Positions 41,226 through 50,738 of a DNA stretch of 64,000 bases are shown here, piece after piece. The stretch lies in NCBI RefSeq assembly GCF_023100805.1, contig NZ_CP095855.1, forward strand, positions 5,435,001 through 5,499,000, read 5' to 3'. Each line of letters starts with the position of its first letter. Position 1 is the first letter of the stretch. The notes beneath the pieces were generated by a model, which ran no database searches, was not told where the DNA came from, and saw only the letters and a list, made by a program, of their open reading frames with translations. The translations under genes and the position numbers were made by a program. Origin of the DNA: Chitinophaga filiformis. Lineage in GTDB: Bacteria; Bacteroidota; Bacteroidia; Chitinophagales; Chitinophagaceae.

Positions 41226-44200
41226 TTAATATGCACAGTTTATCTTCTGTTTCTTCCTGTCCTGCACCTGCCAGTTCTGTTTGTATTCAACTGCACTGGC
41301 ATTTATGATCTTCTTGCTTTTATCAATATTCAGAGAGTATTTCCCATTAATAAAGTCCAGGGGTGTTCTCATCATGGTGACCGTTCCTACGCTGGCATTT
41401 ATGTTCCTCCTGCCGGAACGGAGCACTTTCATACTCACATCATTACCGGTATAAGGCATGCCCTTCTCATCCATGAAGTAAATATTCTTAGCACCTCCGT
41501 TCAGGTTGTTAACATCAACTGCCCATATCTTATCGGAATTACCGAAGGTAGCAACCAGCGGATCACAGTCATCGTCATTCACCTTGTTCTTGCCTGAAAT
41601 GAGGATCTCATCGCCGGAGAAAAAGCAGTCATTGATTGTTTGCGGAGTTGCTCCCCCAATGATCTTTCCTTCCCTGATGAATATATGATCCAATGTGGCA
41701 TTTACATTCTTGTATGCACCCGCCATACCTTCATACATCCATCCGGCGGGGTAATTAAACTGATATATCGAATCTCCGAACTCGTTCTGTGTTGCAGTCA
41801 GGAGCACATCACCGGTTTCACCATCATAAAGCAGGTTGCTGGTAACAACTTTACTTCCCTTATCCATCGCTTCAACCCTCTCAAGAATACCATGCCTGTT
41901 GATCACCTTCATAGCCGCTGCAGAACGGAACAGGTTATGTTCACTCTCAGGGATGGCCATGACTGTGGGGATACCTGCCACCGGCGGCAGAACGATCACA
42001 TCAACGTTCCCCTGAACAGTAACACTATAAGTCTTCATCTCTACCTGTCTCATATCCATCATTAGTTCCACGTCCTTACCAATGGTCAGATCGGTACTGA
42101 TGTTTCCTTTAGCATCCATAGAAAGAACAGTGCTATTCAACTTCTTAATATCCGAAGAATCATTCTCGACATGATAGTAATAGCGGGTATAGGAAGCCGG
42201 GCGACCAGCCGAATCCGTAGCTGCATAGATATTTTCAGCTTTCGGCTTTCCATGCATGTCGTTAAGTTCCACTTTAAAGCCCTGACTCATTACAAGGTGA
42301 TGCTGCGCATCTATTTTCAGGAGATTTTTCAAAGCCGGTTTAAATGTTTTCTTGGTATCAGGATTCAACAGCGAATAGTCAGAAAACGTCGGAAAATCAT
42401 ACGCAGTATAAAACAGGTTCTCTTTATATCCGGTCTGTGATTTTATTCTGGAACTGCTATTATGAATAGATCTCGATATCACAGCACTATAACCTACCAT
42501 CGGACCGGGATAAAAAGATTCGCACATGGGCGTTTCCACATATCCCATATTGGTGGGCGCCCACAATGCAGCCCGTTGTCCGTATTCTATAGGCACACGC
42601 AGCGGGTTTTCTTCCGCCCCCAGCATTGGCTCATAAGTGGCTACGCCACTGCTGATCTTCCGGTCCTTTCCATCTATATTCCTGATAATAGTATATTCAT
42701 ATTCAGTACCATACCGGGACTCCTTACGACCAGTCATAGCATTCCAGTTGTCATATATTACTATGCGCTTAACACGGTGCCCGCCACCATACTTCTTATA
42801 ATCGGGTACGTTCAAACGCACCCAGGAACGGCTTAGGTCAATATCTCTTACCCATCCCTTGCTCCTTACCATATTGTCAAATGACCTTAGCGTATTAATA
42901 ACATTACCGGCCATAGAAGTCAACATTCTCACACCATCTGTAAAGTCGAGGTTATCTCCCACATCTGATCCCGGATATGCCTTTGATGGAAGATTAAGGC
43001 GAAGGAACTGCGCGGCAGTTTTGGCAACGGTAGTATAGTCGCCACCATCTTCTCCTTTCTTATTAACAGTTTTGATCTTAAACCAGATTGTATTACCATT
43101 ATTCAGGAAACCGTACTCCCCTGATACCAGATCTGCATAGGCAGGTACGAATTCATATCCTTTACCCCATTTATCAGATGGCATTTTTACACTAACCCTG
43201 AAAGCAATATTCTCATCCAGGCCGGACAGATATTTCCGATATACCTCTTCTTTTGAACCTACCGTCTCAGGAACATCTACTACCACATATGAATAATCTC
43301 CTTCCGGACCGTATAACTGCGGCATTACACGGCTCATATCAACAGGTATGATGGGAGAAAAGCCGGCTATATTGAACATCTTTGCTGCTCTTTTATGCTG
43401 TACAAATCCGTAGTCATCGCTTTCATAAGTAATTTTCATACGTCCCCCCGAAGGAAGTATGATCGAGTCCAGGGCCCATGCGGCTGCATTCGCTGCAGCT
43501 TTCACGCTATCCTGCACAGCATAGGGGCGGTCGGCATTAGTGACTTTATTATTCTCAGTATAACCGGGATTATCTGTAATGCTTTTGTAATTACCCCAAC
43601 GATCGAATGATTTGTGGTCATAATCCGGGTTCTTTCCTGTATAATGGAATACATAGGCATTCTTACGGCCTTTTTTGTTGCCATTGTAAGTAAACCATAC
43701 ACGCTTTAATGTCAGCTTACCGGTGGAATCTGTTGTAGTCACATCTCCTCCCACACTACTGTATCCTTTGCACAATTCATACGTGTACTCGAAATGTACC
43801 GTCTTAACAGGTGTTGCCGCTGTATTATATTTCATGAAGTCTGCCTTGGTATACAGGTTGATCTCCTCCAACCGCTTAACCATTTTACTATCAGGGATCT
43901 TTTGTCCGTTTTCCTGAATTGGCTGCAGATCTTTCCTGTCTCCCAACACAAAGGTGGCGACCATATTTTTCGACTCAATGGAATTCAGGTACCACAGTTC
44001 TTTCTCACCGTATACGTAACTACCTTTATCATCCCTGTTGTCGGTTTTCATGGATTCATTATAAGTTGCACCCGTGGAATAAGGCGTTCGCCATTTATAG
44101 GGATTATCGGCACCTGCGGTACGGGTGTAATTGAATTTCACCGCGTTACCCGGATCATCATCAGAGATACCATTTCCGGTCAGGTCCACATAATCGGGTG

Positions 44201-46925
44201 AAACAATGCCGGTCAACAGGAATGAATGCGGATAAGCGGGTGTTTCTTCACTTGTAAAATACCAGTCAACACCATTTGTGTTGTCAGTTGTATTGTCCGT
44301 TCCATCTGTGTAACCAACTATACCTTCAACCGGATTGCCTTTATCATGATCTACTGCGAAGGTTACTTCCTTTTGCCTGATGTTATAAACAGGTAGCCCA
44401 TAGATATTCCTCTTCCCGTCAGGGCTAAGCACTTCTACCTGTGAAATATGATTCCCTTTACGCAGGTCCGTTACCCGCTTTTCGTTAATCAGTGTATCAG
44501 GTATGGCTACAAATGACTCATGTACGGCGGCAGGAGCAAACAGGTCTTTCCCCTTTATGGTATCTTTACCGTTGTGGATATAGAGTTGTATGTACGCGTA
44601 ACTTTCATAATTGACATATTCCACCCGTAGGTCATAGAAAACACCCGCTTCGAAGTTAACAGAGTCCTGGCCGATGCCGTAATGGTTCCACTTATCTATA
44701 AAGATCTTATCATTAATGAATACCCGTACACCATCATCGCAGACCGTCTCTATCTTATATTTTCCTGATACCGGCGCCTTTATCCGTCCTGTCCACTTCG
44801 CGCTGAAGGCTTTTCCCCCCTTTTCAGCATTCGGGGCCCCTGTGAGATCATTATATTTAAAAGCGTTAATATCCGGGAAATAAATGTTGGTATCTCTCCT
44901 TTCATACATTTTCACTTTCGTTTTCCAGTTCGATCCCCTGTAATACTCTCCGCGAAGTCCCAGGGTATCCAGATCGCCTTCACTGCCATTATGTGAAACC
45001 ACATCACAATCGCTCTGCAGCTTATATTTATTCAGAAGGTGATTTTCTATATAAGTTGACTGTCCTGCGAAGCTGGCTTCCTTGGCCGTCAGGTAAGTGA
45101 TCACCTGGGTTCGCTTATCACGCTCTTTTTTTACAACAGACTGATTATCTAATTGTACATCCCCCCGTTGTATGCCGCCGGCATATCGGGTAAGCGCGTT
45201 TGTAGTCCTGATGTCAGGTCCTGAACCGCCCTGCAGCAGTTTAGGGAAAACAACATCGTCGCCTCCCACTGCATTATAAAAAGAAGCCGTATTTACCGTC
45301 ATCTCCCCAGGGTTACGGAAATAAGCAGGCTCAAACAATCCATTACCCTTTCTAAATGCAACCAACTGCGCAAGTCGATTTGACTTTGCGAGCCATTGAC
45401 CAGCCTCAGTATAAGAACGCGTATATGTGATATCCATGCCTACATGCACTATCGAACCAAAACCAACATCCGTTCCCACATTAGCGGATCTGTCCTTTGT
45501 CTTTATCTTATGATCGTAAACATATCCTATATCGCTTCTATATCCACGGAAGCTACCTCCTACCCCTTCCCCTGAAATCGTAAAAATATCATAGGTATAA
45601 CTTGGCACTCCGATGTTAGGCAATGTTGGCTTCTCCCGGTAAACAATATCTTTCTCCCTGTTGAAATCAAGAACAGCAAGGGGATTAGCCTCTGCATTCT
45701 GGTAGTTGAGGTAACCATACGCAGGCAGGCTTAGCCGCTGGTCTTCTTTTTCAATAGACTGCTTAGTTACATATCCTTTTAAAAAAAGGCTCGGGTGTAC
45801 AACAGACGTTTCCCAACCTACTTTCATCGTAATGGTGGCCATCTTGTTCGTGTAGGGAACAGACATCGAGGGATTGTATGAAGGATAGGCGAAAGAAATG
45901 CTGCTGGATAAAAGCCCACCGTAACTGCCACGGGAAAACTGTAAAGGCCCAACCCTCAAGTTAGGAATTCTTGCCTGGATGGCATCTTTTCGCATCTTCG
46001 TAACCCCCGCGCTATACTGGATCGATTTCATGCCCTCCCTGCTGTTATAGGCGGAACCAATAGACAAGCTTCCCGCGTAGCCTCCTTTTGTATTTGCCTC
46101 CTTTTGCGAAATGTTGGCCGAAAGACTCGGAGAGATCGTCAACCCCTCCTGTGAATTACTGTTAAACCCCAGTCCGGCGGCAGCGTCATACGCACCACTT
46201 TTCGCCGCACGTATACTCACCCCCATACCTATTTCCGTTCCCCATCCACGGTAGGTGTTATGAAAAATGCCTATGCTCCCGGTAAGCTCCGGCGTTATTG
46301 ACGTTGATTTCTTAAACGTTTCCTGGTCCACGCCTACAATCTCCAGGTTCAAACCGGCTGTTGCCCCGATCGTCTTATTTTCCTTTATATTCTGCGTTTT
46401 TGTGATCGAATCTGTGCCATTGAAATCGTCAGGTATCCCTCTCACATTACGCGTAATAGTACCGGGATTAAGATTCCAGCCCAGGCCTGTCCAGCTGGCT
46501 TCCTGATCCATTGTGATACCACTGTTATAACCAAGGGCAAGCGGGTAACCTCCTACATCCATTAAGGGAATAGAATAAGAAAAATCGCCTGTAAACAGAT
46601 CGACCATATTGTCACTATTCACGGAATGGAATTCCTGCATCTCCGGCTGAGTGGGCCCTCCTTCAGTCTTTTCCGGCACCTTCGCGACTTCATCATCCCT
46701 TTCTGCAATGGCCGGAATGACAGCGGTGGCACTACCTTCAGGAGCCTTGCCTGCAATTGTCATCGCAGGAACCGGATTTGTATGTCTGCCATGGTGTAGT
46801 TTTACCACAGAAGCTCCTGACGCCATTGGAGGTATGATAACCTCCAGGTACAGCAGCAACAGCATGGCACGGGCAATCGTTTTCTTTCTCTTAGCGGCAA
46901 GAGCCAAAATCATCGTCGATCTCAT
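41226..46925 (-). CDS. giant PA14-domain, SpvB-like secreted protein heading the Rhs operon
   Basis: 1899 residues with a hydrophobic N-terminus (MLLLLYLEVIIPPMASGAS). Residues about 95-150 have the SpvB/Rhs-like opening FTGDFSYSIPLMDVGGYPLA, LGYNSGITMDQEASWTGLGW, NLNPGTITRNVRGIPDDFNG, typical of Bacteroidota insecticidal-toxin-like or Rhs N-terminal shells. Residues about 650-800 form a PA14 domain (RGEYYRGSNWKTKVKMYERR ... YKIETVCDDGVRVFINDKIF), usually a sugar-binding module. The remainder is a long beta-rich shell with DSIILPSGGRMKITYESDDY, again as in Rhs-family proteins. No T9SS tail and no toxin tip are visible. It could be the shell or docking partner for the downstream Rhs protein. 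Function is inferred from context. Confidence 0.8.
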   Translation of the reverse strand: MRSTMILALAAKRKKTIARAMLLLLYLEVIIPPMASGASVVKLHHGRHTNPVPAMTIAGKAPEGSATAVIPAIAERDDEVAKVPEKTEGGPTQPEMQEFHSVNSDNMVDLFTGDFSYSIPLMDVGGYPLALGYNSGITMDQEASWTGLGWNLNPGTITRNVRGIPDDFNGTDSITKTQNIKENKTIGATAGLNLEIVGVDQETFKKSTSITPELTGSIGIFHNTYRGWGTEIGMGVSIRAAKSGAYDAAAGLGFNSNSQEGLTISPSLSANISQKEANTKGGYAGSLSIGSAYNSREGMKSIQYSAGVTKMRKDAIQARIPNLRVGPLQFSRGSYGGLLSSSISFAYPSYNPSMSVPYTNKMATITMKVGWETSVVHPSLFLKGYVTKQSIEKEDQRLSLPAYGYLNYQNAEANPLAVLDFNREKDIVYREKPTLPNIGVPSYTYDIFTISGEGVGGSFRGYRSDIGYVYDHKIKTKDRSANVGTDVGFGSIVHVGMDITYTRSYTEAGQWLAKSNRLAQLVAFRKGNGLFEPAYFRNPGEMTVNTASFYNAVGGDDVVFPKLLQGGSGPDIRTTNALTRYAGGIQRGDVQLDNQSVVKKERDKRTQVITYLTAKEASFAGQSTYIENHLLNKYKLQSDCDVVSHNGSEGDLDTLGLRGEYYRGSNWKTKVKMYERRDTNIYFPDINAFKYNDLTGAPNAEKGGKAFSAKWTGRIKAPVSGKYKIETVCDDGVRVFINDKIFIDKWNHYGIGQDSVNFEAGVFYDLRVEYVNYESYAYIQLYIHNGKDTIKGKDLFAPAAVHESFVAIPDTLINEKRVTDLRKGNHISQVEVLSPDGKRNIYGLPVYNIRQKEVTFAVDHDKGNPVEGIVGYTDGTDNTTDNTNGVDWYFTSEETPAYPHSFLLTGIVSPDYVDLTGNGISDDDPGNAVKFNYTRTAGADNPYKWRTPYSTGATYNESMKTDNRDDKGSYVYGEKELWYLNSIESKNMVATFVLGDRKDLQPIQENGQKIPDSKMVKRLEEINLYTKADFMKYNTAATPVKTVHFEYTYELCKGYSSVGGDVTTTDSTGKLTLKRVWFTYNGNKKGRKNAYVFHYTGKNPDYDHKSFDRWGNYKSITDNPGYTENNKVTNADRPYAVQDSVKAAANAAAWALDSIILPSGGRMKITYESDDYGFVQHKRAAKMFNIAGFSPIIPVDMSRVMPQLYGPEGDYSYVVVDVPETVGSKEEVYRKYLSGLDENIAFRVSVKMPSDKWGKGYEFVPAYADLVSGEYGFLNNGNTIWFKIKTVNKKGEDGGDYTTVAKTAAQFLRLNLPSKAYPGSDVGDNLDFTDGVRMLTSMAGNVINTLRSFDNMVRSKGWVRDIDLSRSWVRLNVPDYKKYGGGHRVKRIVIYDNWNAMTGRKESRYGTEYEYTIIRNIDGKDRKISSGVATYEPMLGAEENPLRVPIEYGQRAALWAPTNMGYVETPMCESFYPGPMVGYSAVISRSIHNSSSRIKSQTGYKENLFYTAYDFPTFSDYSLLNPDTKKTFKPALKNLLKIDAQHHLVMSQGFKVELNDMHGKPKAENIYAATDSAGRPASYTRYYYHVENDSSDIKKLNSTVLSMDAKGNISTDLTIGKDVELMMDMRQVEMKTYSVTVQGNVDVIVLPPVAGIPTVMAIPESEHNLFRSAAAMKVINRHGILERVEAMDKGSKVVTSNLLYDGETGDVLLTATQNEFGDSIYQFNYPAGWMYEGMAGAYKNVNATLDHIFIREGKIIGGATPQTINDCFFSGDEILISGKNKVNDDDCDPLVATFGNSDKIWAVDVNNLNGGAKNIYFMDEKGMPYTGNDVSMKVLRSGRRNINASVGTVTMMRTPLDFINGKYSLNIDKSKKIINASAVEYKQNWQVQDRKKQKINCAY

Positions 46926-47007
46926 TTATAAGTATAGCTCCGGTTATCCGGCTTATCTCGTATATGTAAATTCGTCTGGAAATATCATCGCGTAAATCAC
47001 AGATGCA

Positions 47008-47100
47008 TCAGGTAAGCGGCAGTAGTCCGGGAGGCGACTGACTATAAGCACCAGGCATCAAAATCAAGATGAGTAAGAAAAGGGATACAAAATATTTCAT
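47008..47100 (-). CDS. 30-residue signal-peptide-like micro-ORF upstream of the Rhs operon
   Basis: Encodes MKYFVSLFLLILILMPGAYS then QSPPGLLPLT and a TGA. The first 21 residues look like a complete signal peptide, leaving a 10-residue Pro/Leu-rich tail. It lies 82 bases before the giant PA14 gene and downstream of the operon's probable promoter. It may be a genuine small secreted or membrane peptide, a leader that sets translation of the operon, or the first exported segment of a gene whose remainder was lost. Confidence 0.4.
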   Translation of the reverse strand: MKYFVSLFLLILILMPGAYSQSPPGLLPLT

Positions 47101-47332
47101 GGTATATAGCATCAAAACACGCCATAGTCATTATGTTCATAGAGACTATGATGTTAAAAAATTGTCATCGCAATTATTAATCAGGTCAGGCAAACAATAT
47201 TGAACATCTCCGAACAATGTAATTCATTTAAAGGTATAGCTTTTAAAACGCAGTAAAGTTGAAAAGACATGTCTTACAGCTCAAACCATCACATAGTGTG
47301 ATGACGTATTAATTGCCCCTGTTATTTGGACG

Positions 47333-47361
47333 CAAACATAATTATTTTTCCAAACATTCAA
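47333..47361 (-). promoter_or_regulatory. probable promoter of the Rhs operon
   Basis: On the minus strand TTG (47359-47361), an 18-base spacer and TATGTTTG (47333-47340) fit the Bacteroidota TTG-N17-23-TAnnTTTG promoter. Start of transcription would be near 47326, giving about 225 untranslated bases before the micro-ORF and 400 before the PA14 gene. Confidence 0.55.
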
Positions 47362-47715
47362 CATAATAATTATGTTTTTTTCTTTTTCATAGACCGTTCC
47401 TTATAAAGCCGGTAGCAAATACCCCTGCCAACAGAAACGCTTGTATATTACCCGATACAATGCTTACTATGACACTAAAATGGCCGTCCATGTTGAATGA
47501 TGGCCATCATGTTAAAAGCTTTGGTGAAACGCGTTGTAAGTGTATTGATATCAACACCTGTCAGCGTTTGCAAAAAAGACCACAGGTAGGTAAAAAACGT
47601 CGCGTGTCCCATGCAGTATGAAGCAGGCGTACATGCCATTCTACCCCATACAGCCCTTGCCACCGGTCTTAATCAATGAATAGTACTGGCAATATCTGTC
47701 AATAGTTGCCTTCCA
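47362..47715. other. intergenic region without a supported gene
   Basis: A stretch of 354 bases. A 62-codon minus-strand frame and a 50-codon plus-strand frame cross it, neither with a promoter or family signature. Confidence 0.5.
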
Positions 47716-48168
47716 TTATAAGACATCCTCCTGCAACTGCAAATGAATGCCGGGCCTGTAAATCTCCATCAGGTAGGAAGGATTGCTCAGCTCCTTAAAC
47801 CGGAACTGTCGATATAACCCATGAGCAGTACTGGTATTGAGCATCTGCCTCCTCAGACGTTTTGACCAGGGCTGCGCCAATATATGCGCCAGCATCTTCT
47901 TCGCCACTCCCTGACCCTGGTATGCCGGCAATACCAGGAAGTCTGCGAACCATCCGAAGGTGTAATAATCTGTTATTACCCGTCCGAAGCCTATCTGCTT
48001 TCCATCGATAAAAGCTCCGACACAAAAGGAGTTGGCAAGGGAATTGTCAACCAGCGCATAGGAAATACCCTTAGCCCAGTAGGAATCTTCGCTCAGGTAC
48101 CGGTGTACCATTGTAACATCCATATTCTCCTTTCCTGTTTTGATAATTACATCCAGCATGTGTATCAT
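47716..48168 (-). CDS. GNAT-family N-acetyltransferase
   Basis: A 150-residue protein with the GNAT fold: an N-terminal helix and strand (YLSEDSYWAKGISYALV), strand GAFIDGKQIGFGRVITDYY, and the acetyl-CoA-binding motif A ADFLVLPAYQGQGVAKKML (the Q-G-Q-G-V-A loop near residue 85), then TSTAHGLYRQFRFKELSNPS as motif B and the last strand. It would acetylate a small amine or a protein N-terminus with acetyl-CoA. The substrate is unknown. It is divergent from a MocR-type regulator, with about 85 bases between starts, so control by that regulator is plausible. Confidence 0.88.
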   Translation of the reverse strand: MIHMLDVIIKTGKENMDVTMVHRYLSEDSYWAKGISYALVDNSLANSFCVGAFIDGKQIGFGRVITDYYTFGWFADFLVLPAYQGQGVAKKMLAHILAQPWSKRLRRQMLNTSTAHGLYRQFRFKELSNPSYLMEIYRPGIHLQLQEDVL

Positions 48169-48179
48169 GATTTATGGTG

Positions 48180-48187
48180 CAAAACTA
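48180..48187 (-). promoter_or_regulatory. -7 element of the GNAT gene
   Basis: Minus-strand TAGTTTTG is an exact TAnnTTTG box 11 bases before the first ATG (48168). No good -33 box. Confidence 0.5.
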
Positions 48188-48218
48188 TGCCTGATACATC
48201 AATAAGCACAGTCTCAGT

Positions 48219-48250
48219 TTTGTGTATTTCGATGGGCACAGTTACCTTTA
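48219..48250 (+). promoter_or_regulatory. promoter of the MocR gene
   Basis: TTTG (48219-48222), a 20-base spacer and TACCTTTA (48243-48250), 4 bases before the ATG at 48255. The short divergent region between this and the GNAT promoter is where a MocR dimer would bind. Confidence 0.5.
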
Positions 48251-48254
48251 TACT

Positions 48255-49670
48255 ATGAAAGAGGACTTTCTTTACCTGGAGATATCAAACAACATTGCCG
48301 CGCTGATCAGGGATGGTGTTTTTAAAGCGGGAGATCGCCTGCCGTCTGTAAGAATGCTATGCCAGGAACATCACATCAGCATGAACACGGCGAAGAGGAT
48401 ATTCCTGGAACTGGAGGCACAGTCACTCATTCACTCAAAACCACAGTCCGGGTATTTTGTAAGCCAGCTACCCTACCGAAGACTGGCCCTTCCGGAAGTC
48501 AGCAAACCTTTAGTGGTCAGTGACAACAAAGAACCGGAAGCCCTGATCCGGAAAGTGTATGCTAATATGGGCAGGAAAGACCTTACGCCCTTCTCTATCG
48601 GAGCGCCTTCGGGTGAGATTCTGCCTTTAGCCAAACTAAACAAGGAAATAATGTATGCCACCAGGGAAATGGCCGCCAGTGGGACGGGATATGAACCACT
48701 ACAGGGAAATGAAGAGCTGCTACGACTTATTGCCGCCCGCTCCCTGGCCTGGGGAGGAAGGCTGCGGGAAGATGAACTGATATCTACTGCCGGTGGTATG
48801 AACGCCTTATCGTTCTGTATGATGGCGCTGGCAAAGCCCGGTGATACTATTGCTATGGAAAGTCCCTGCTATCCCGGTAGTCTGCAGCTGGCGCGAAGCC
48901 TGGGCTTAAAAGTGCTTGAGCTGCCAACCCATCCCGTTACCGGTGTCGAAACAGATGCCTTAAAGAAGGTTATTCATAAGATCAATCTTTGTTTGCTGGT
49001 CCCTAACTTCAATACACCGTTGGGCAGCTGTATGCCGGAGGAAAATAAGAAAGAGGTGGTAGCGCTGCTCACAAAACACAACATTCCCCTGATAGAAGAT
49101 GATATTTACGGCGATCTGTACTTTGGAACGCAACGCCCAAAATGTTGCAAGGCATTTGATACAGCGGGAACGGTATTATTGTGTAGTTCCTTTTCCAAGA
49201 CCCTGGCGCCTGGCTACCGCGTAGGGTGGGTGGCCCCGGGTAAATACAAGGAGCAGATCCTTAAGTTAAAACTGGTTCATGCCATATCATCACCCGCTAT
49301 TACGCACGCTGCGGTAGCCAGTTTTCTCAAAAGTGGCAGATATGAACATCACCTTCGGAAACTACGTTCCACCTTGCAACAAAACTACCTGCATTATATA
49401 GATGCAATAGCTGCGTATTTCCCGGAAGATACCAGGATAAGCAGACCACAAGGCGGACTTGCCCTATGGGTAGAACTCAATAAGCAGATCAATACCACGG
49501 AACTTTTTGATGCCGCCATGAAATATAAGATAAGCATCGCCCCGGGGAGGATGTTTACGCTACAGGATCAGTTTGAAAACTGTATGCGGTTTTCCATTGG
49601 CCTGCACTGGTCGGAGGATGTCCGGCTTAAACTAAAGCAGCTGGGGAAGCTGGTGACATCAATGCTATAA
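48255..49670 (+). CDS. MocR-type GntR regulator with aminotransferase domain
   Basis: 471 residues. The N-terminal winged-helix GntR domain includes ISNNIAALIRDGVFKAGDRL, PSVRMLCQEHHISMNTAKRI and the wing SKPQSGYFV. After a linker comes a fold-type I aminotransferase domain: FSIGAPSGEILPLAKLNKEI, GYEPLQGNEELLRLIAARSL, VPNFNTPLGSCMPEENK, DDIYGDLYFG, and the PLP lysine in CSSFSKTLAPGYRVGW (around residue 315). MocR proteins bind PLP and often a pathway ligand, and typically control a divergent gene, here the GNAT gene. The ATG at 48255 was preferred to one at 48222 because the promoter ends just before it. Confidence 0.9.
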   Translation: MKEDFLYLEISNNIAALIRDGVFKAGDRLPSVRMLCQEHHISMNTAKRIFLELEAQSLIHSKPQSGYFVSQLPYRRLALPEVSKPLVVSDNKEPEALIRKVYANMGRKDLTPFSIGAPSGEILPLAKLNKEIMYATREMAASGTGYEPLQGNEELLRLIAARSLAWGGRLREDELISTAGGMNALSFCMMALAKPGDTIAMESPCYPGSLQLARSLGLKVLELPTHPVTGVETDALKKVIHKINLCLLVPNFNTPLGSCMPEENKKEVVALLTKHNIPLIEDDIYGDLYFGTQRPKCCKAFDTAGTVLLCSSFSKTLAPGYRVGWVAPGKYKEQILKLKLVHAISSPAITHAAVASFLKSGRYEHHLRKLRSTLQQNYLHYIDAIAAYFPEDTRISRPQGGLALWVELNKQINTTELFDAAMKYKISIAPGRMFTLQDQFENCMRFSIGLHWSEDVRLKLKQLGKLVTSML

Positions 49671-49671
49671 A

Positions 49672-50397
49672 TCAGGGCAACCTTGCTACCAGGCGTTCGG
49701 GCATCCATTTCAACGCCGTATAAATCAGCTTCCACTTGAAACCTGGCACAATTACAAACCTGTTACCGGCATGCACCACTGCCTTTGCTATAAAATCCGG
49801 CTCCAGCATCAGGGATTCAGGCAGGTCCAGCCCGGCAGTCATCTTACTCCGGATGTAACCTGCCACGATCACATTCACAGTGATCCGCCTGCTGAACAGG
49901 TATTGCCGCAAACCAGCCAGGTATTGCGTAAAGGCCGACTTGGTGCTGCCATAAATGAAATTACTCCTCCTTCCCCTTACACCGGAAAGAGAAGACAAGC
50001 CGATGATCCTTTCCAGGCGGGCGTTCTCCTTATCCATAGCAATAATGTTAAGGATGGATACAGCGCCTGCGTAATGTACCTGCATCATCCGGAAACTGGC
50101 GGGAAAATCGAGTAAGGCTTCTTCATTGTTTTTGAGGTAACCGGCTGCATATACCACAATGTGAGGTTTCTCCGGCAACAATTCATAAAAGCCGGCATGA
50201 CTGTCAAAGTCTGCAGCATCAAAATAAAGCACGGTTACCAGTTCTTTCAGGGATAACTGCTCGTCAACAAATGTATAAAGCGCATCAGTGTTCCGGGAAG
50301 CGGCCATCACGCGGAAACCTTTAGCTGCATACCGGAGGATGGCGGCTTTTGCTACATCCGAATTGGCGCCGAGCAACAGGACAGTTTTTCTTTGCAT
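49672..50397 (-). CDS. short-chain dehydrogenase/reductase (SDR)
   Basis: 241 residues with a Rossmann fold. The nucleotide-binding start is VLLLGANSDVAKAAILRYAA (a variant of TGxxxGxG), followed by the arginine-bearing turn MAASRN, strand HIVVYAAGYL (NAG-equivalent), the serine in IGLSSLSGVRG and the catalytic Y-x-x-x-K in FIYGSTKSAFTQYL (near residue 149). The C-terminus (VPGFKWKLIYTALKWMPERL) is amphipathic and may touch the membrane. This layout recalls SDRs that reduce ketones in cell-envelope sugar or lipid pathways, such as DprE2-like enzymes, but the substrate is not determined. The stop codons of this gene and the convergent MocR gene are separated by a single base. Confidence 0.88.
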   Translation of the reverse strand: MQRKTVLLLGANSDVAKAAILRYAAKGFRVMAASRNTDALYTFVDEQLSLKELVTVLYFDAADFDSHAGFYELLPEKPHIVVYAAGYLKNNEEALLDFPASFRMMQVHYAGAVSILNIIAMDKENARLERIIGLSSLSGVRGRRSNFIYGSTKSAFTQYLAGLRQYLFSRRITVNVIVAGYIRSKMTAGLDLPESLMLEPDFIAKAVVHAGNRFVIVPGFKWKLIYTALKWMPERLVARLP

Positions 50398-50545
50398 AGC
50401 CTAAATATAGGAACTCTTCACTGAATCCTCCCGGCAGGATATGGAATATCCTCACTTATCCTTTGCTTAAACGGGTACAACGGCATTCCCATCATATGAT
50501 GCACACAGACAATATTATTAAAATCATCATACCGGGATCATTACT

Positions 50546-50572
50546 AATTGGTTAACAGTTCATTAACCAATT
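50546..50572. promoter_or_regulatory. palindromic operator-like site
   Basis: AATTGGTTAA-N7-TTAACCAATT, a perfect 10-bp inverted repeat whose right arm touches the TTG at 50571-50573. It lies right at the -33 region of the next gene and would suit a dimeric repressor. Confidence 0.5.
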
Positions 50573-50589
50573 GGGCAAAAACTATAAAA

Positions 50590-50597
50590 TAACTTTG
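50590..50597 (+). promoter_or_regulatory. -7 element TAACTTTG
   Basis: Exact TAnnTTTG box, with TTG at 50571-50573 and a 16-base spacer. Start of transcription near 50604, leaving a leader of about 135 bases before the ATG at 50739. Confidence 0.5.
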
Positions 50598-50738
50598 TAA
50601 AGGAAGATACGGAGCATAATACCAGATACCAGGATCATTCCTATCGTGCTTTAGCTTGTCACAGTCAATATCCCCATATACAATTGCCGTATCTATTTGA
50701 TGCTACAGACTGTAGTTCCACGCTCAAAAATAATTAAG

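Noticed and set aside
47475..47663. A 62-codon minus-strand frame downstream of the GNAT gene
   Set aside because: No promoter, no motif and no link to neighbours; possibly decayed DNA.
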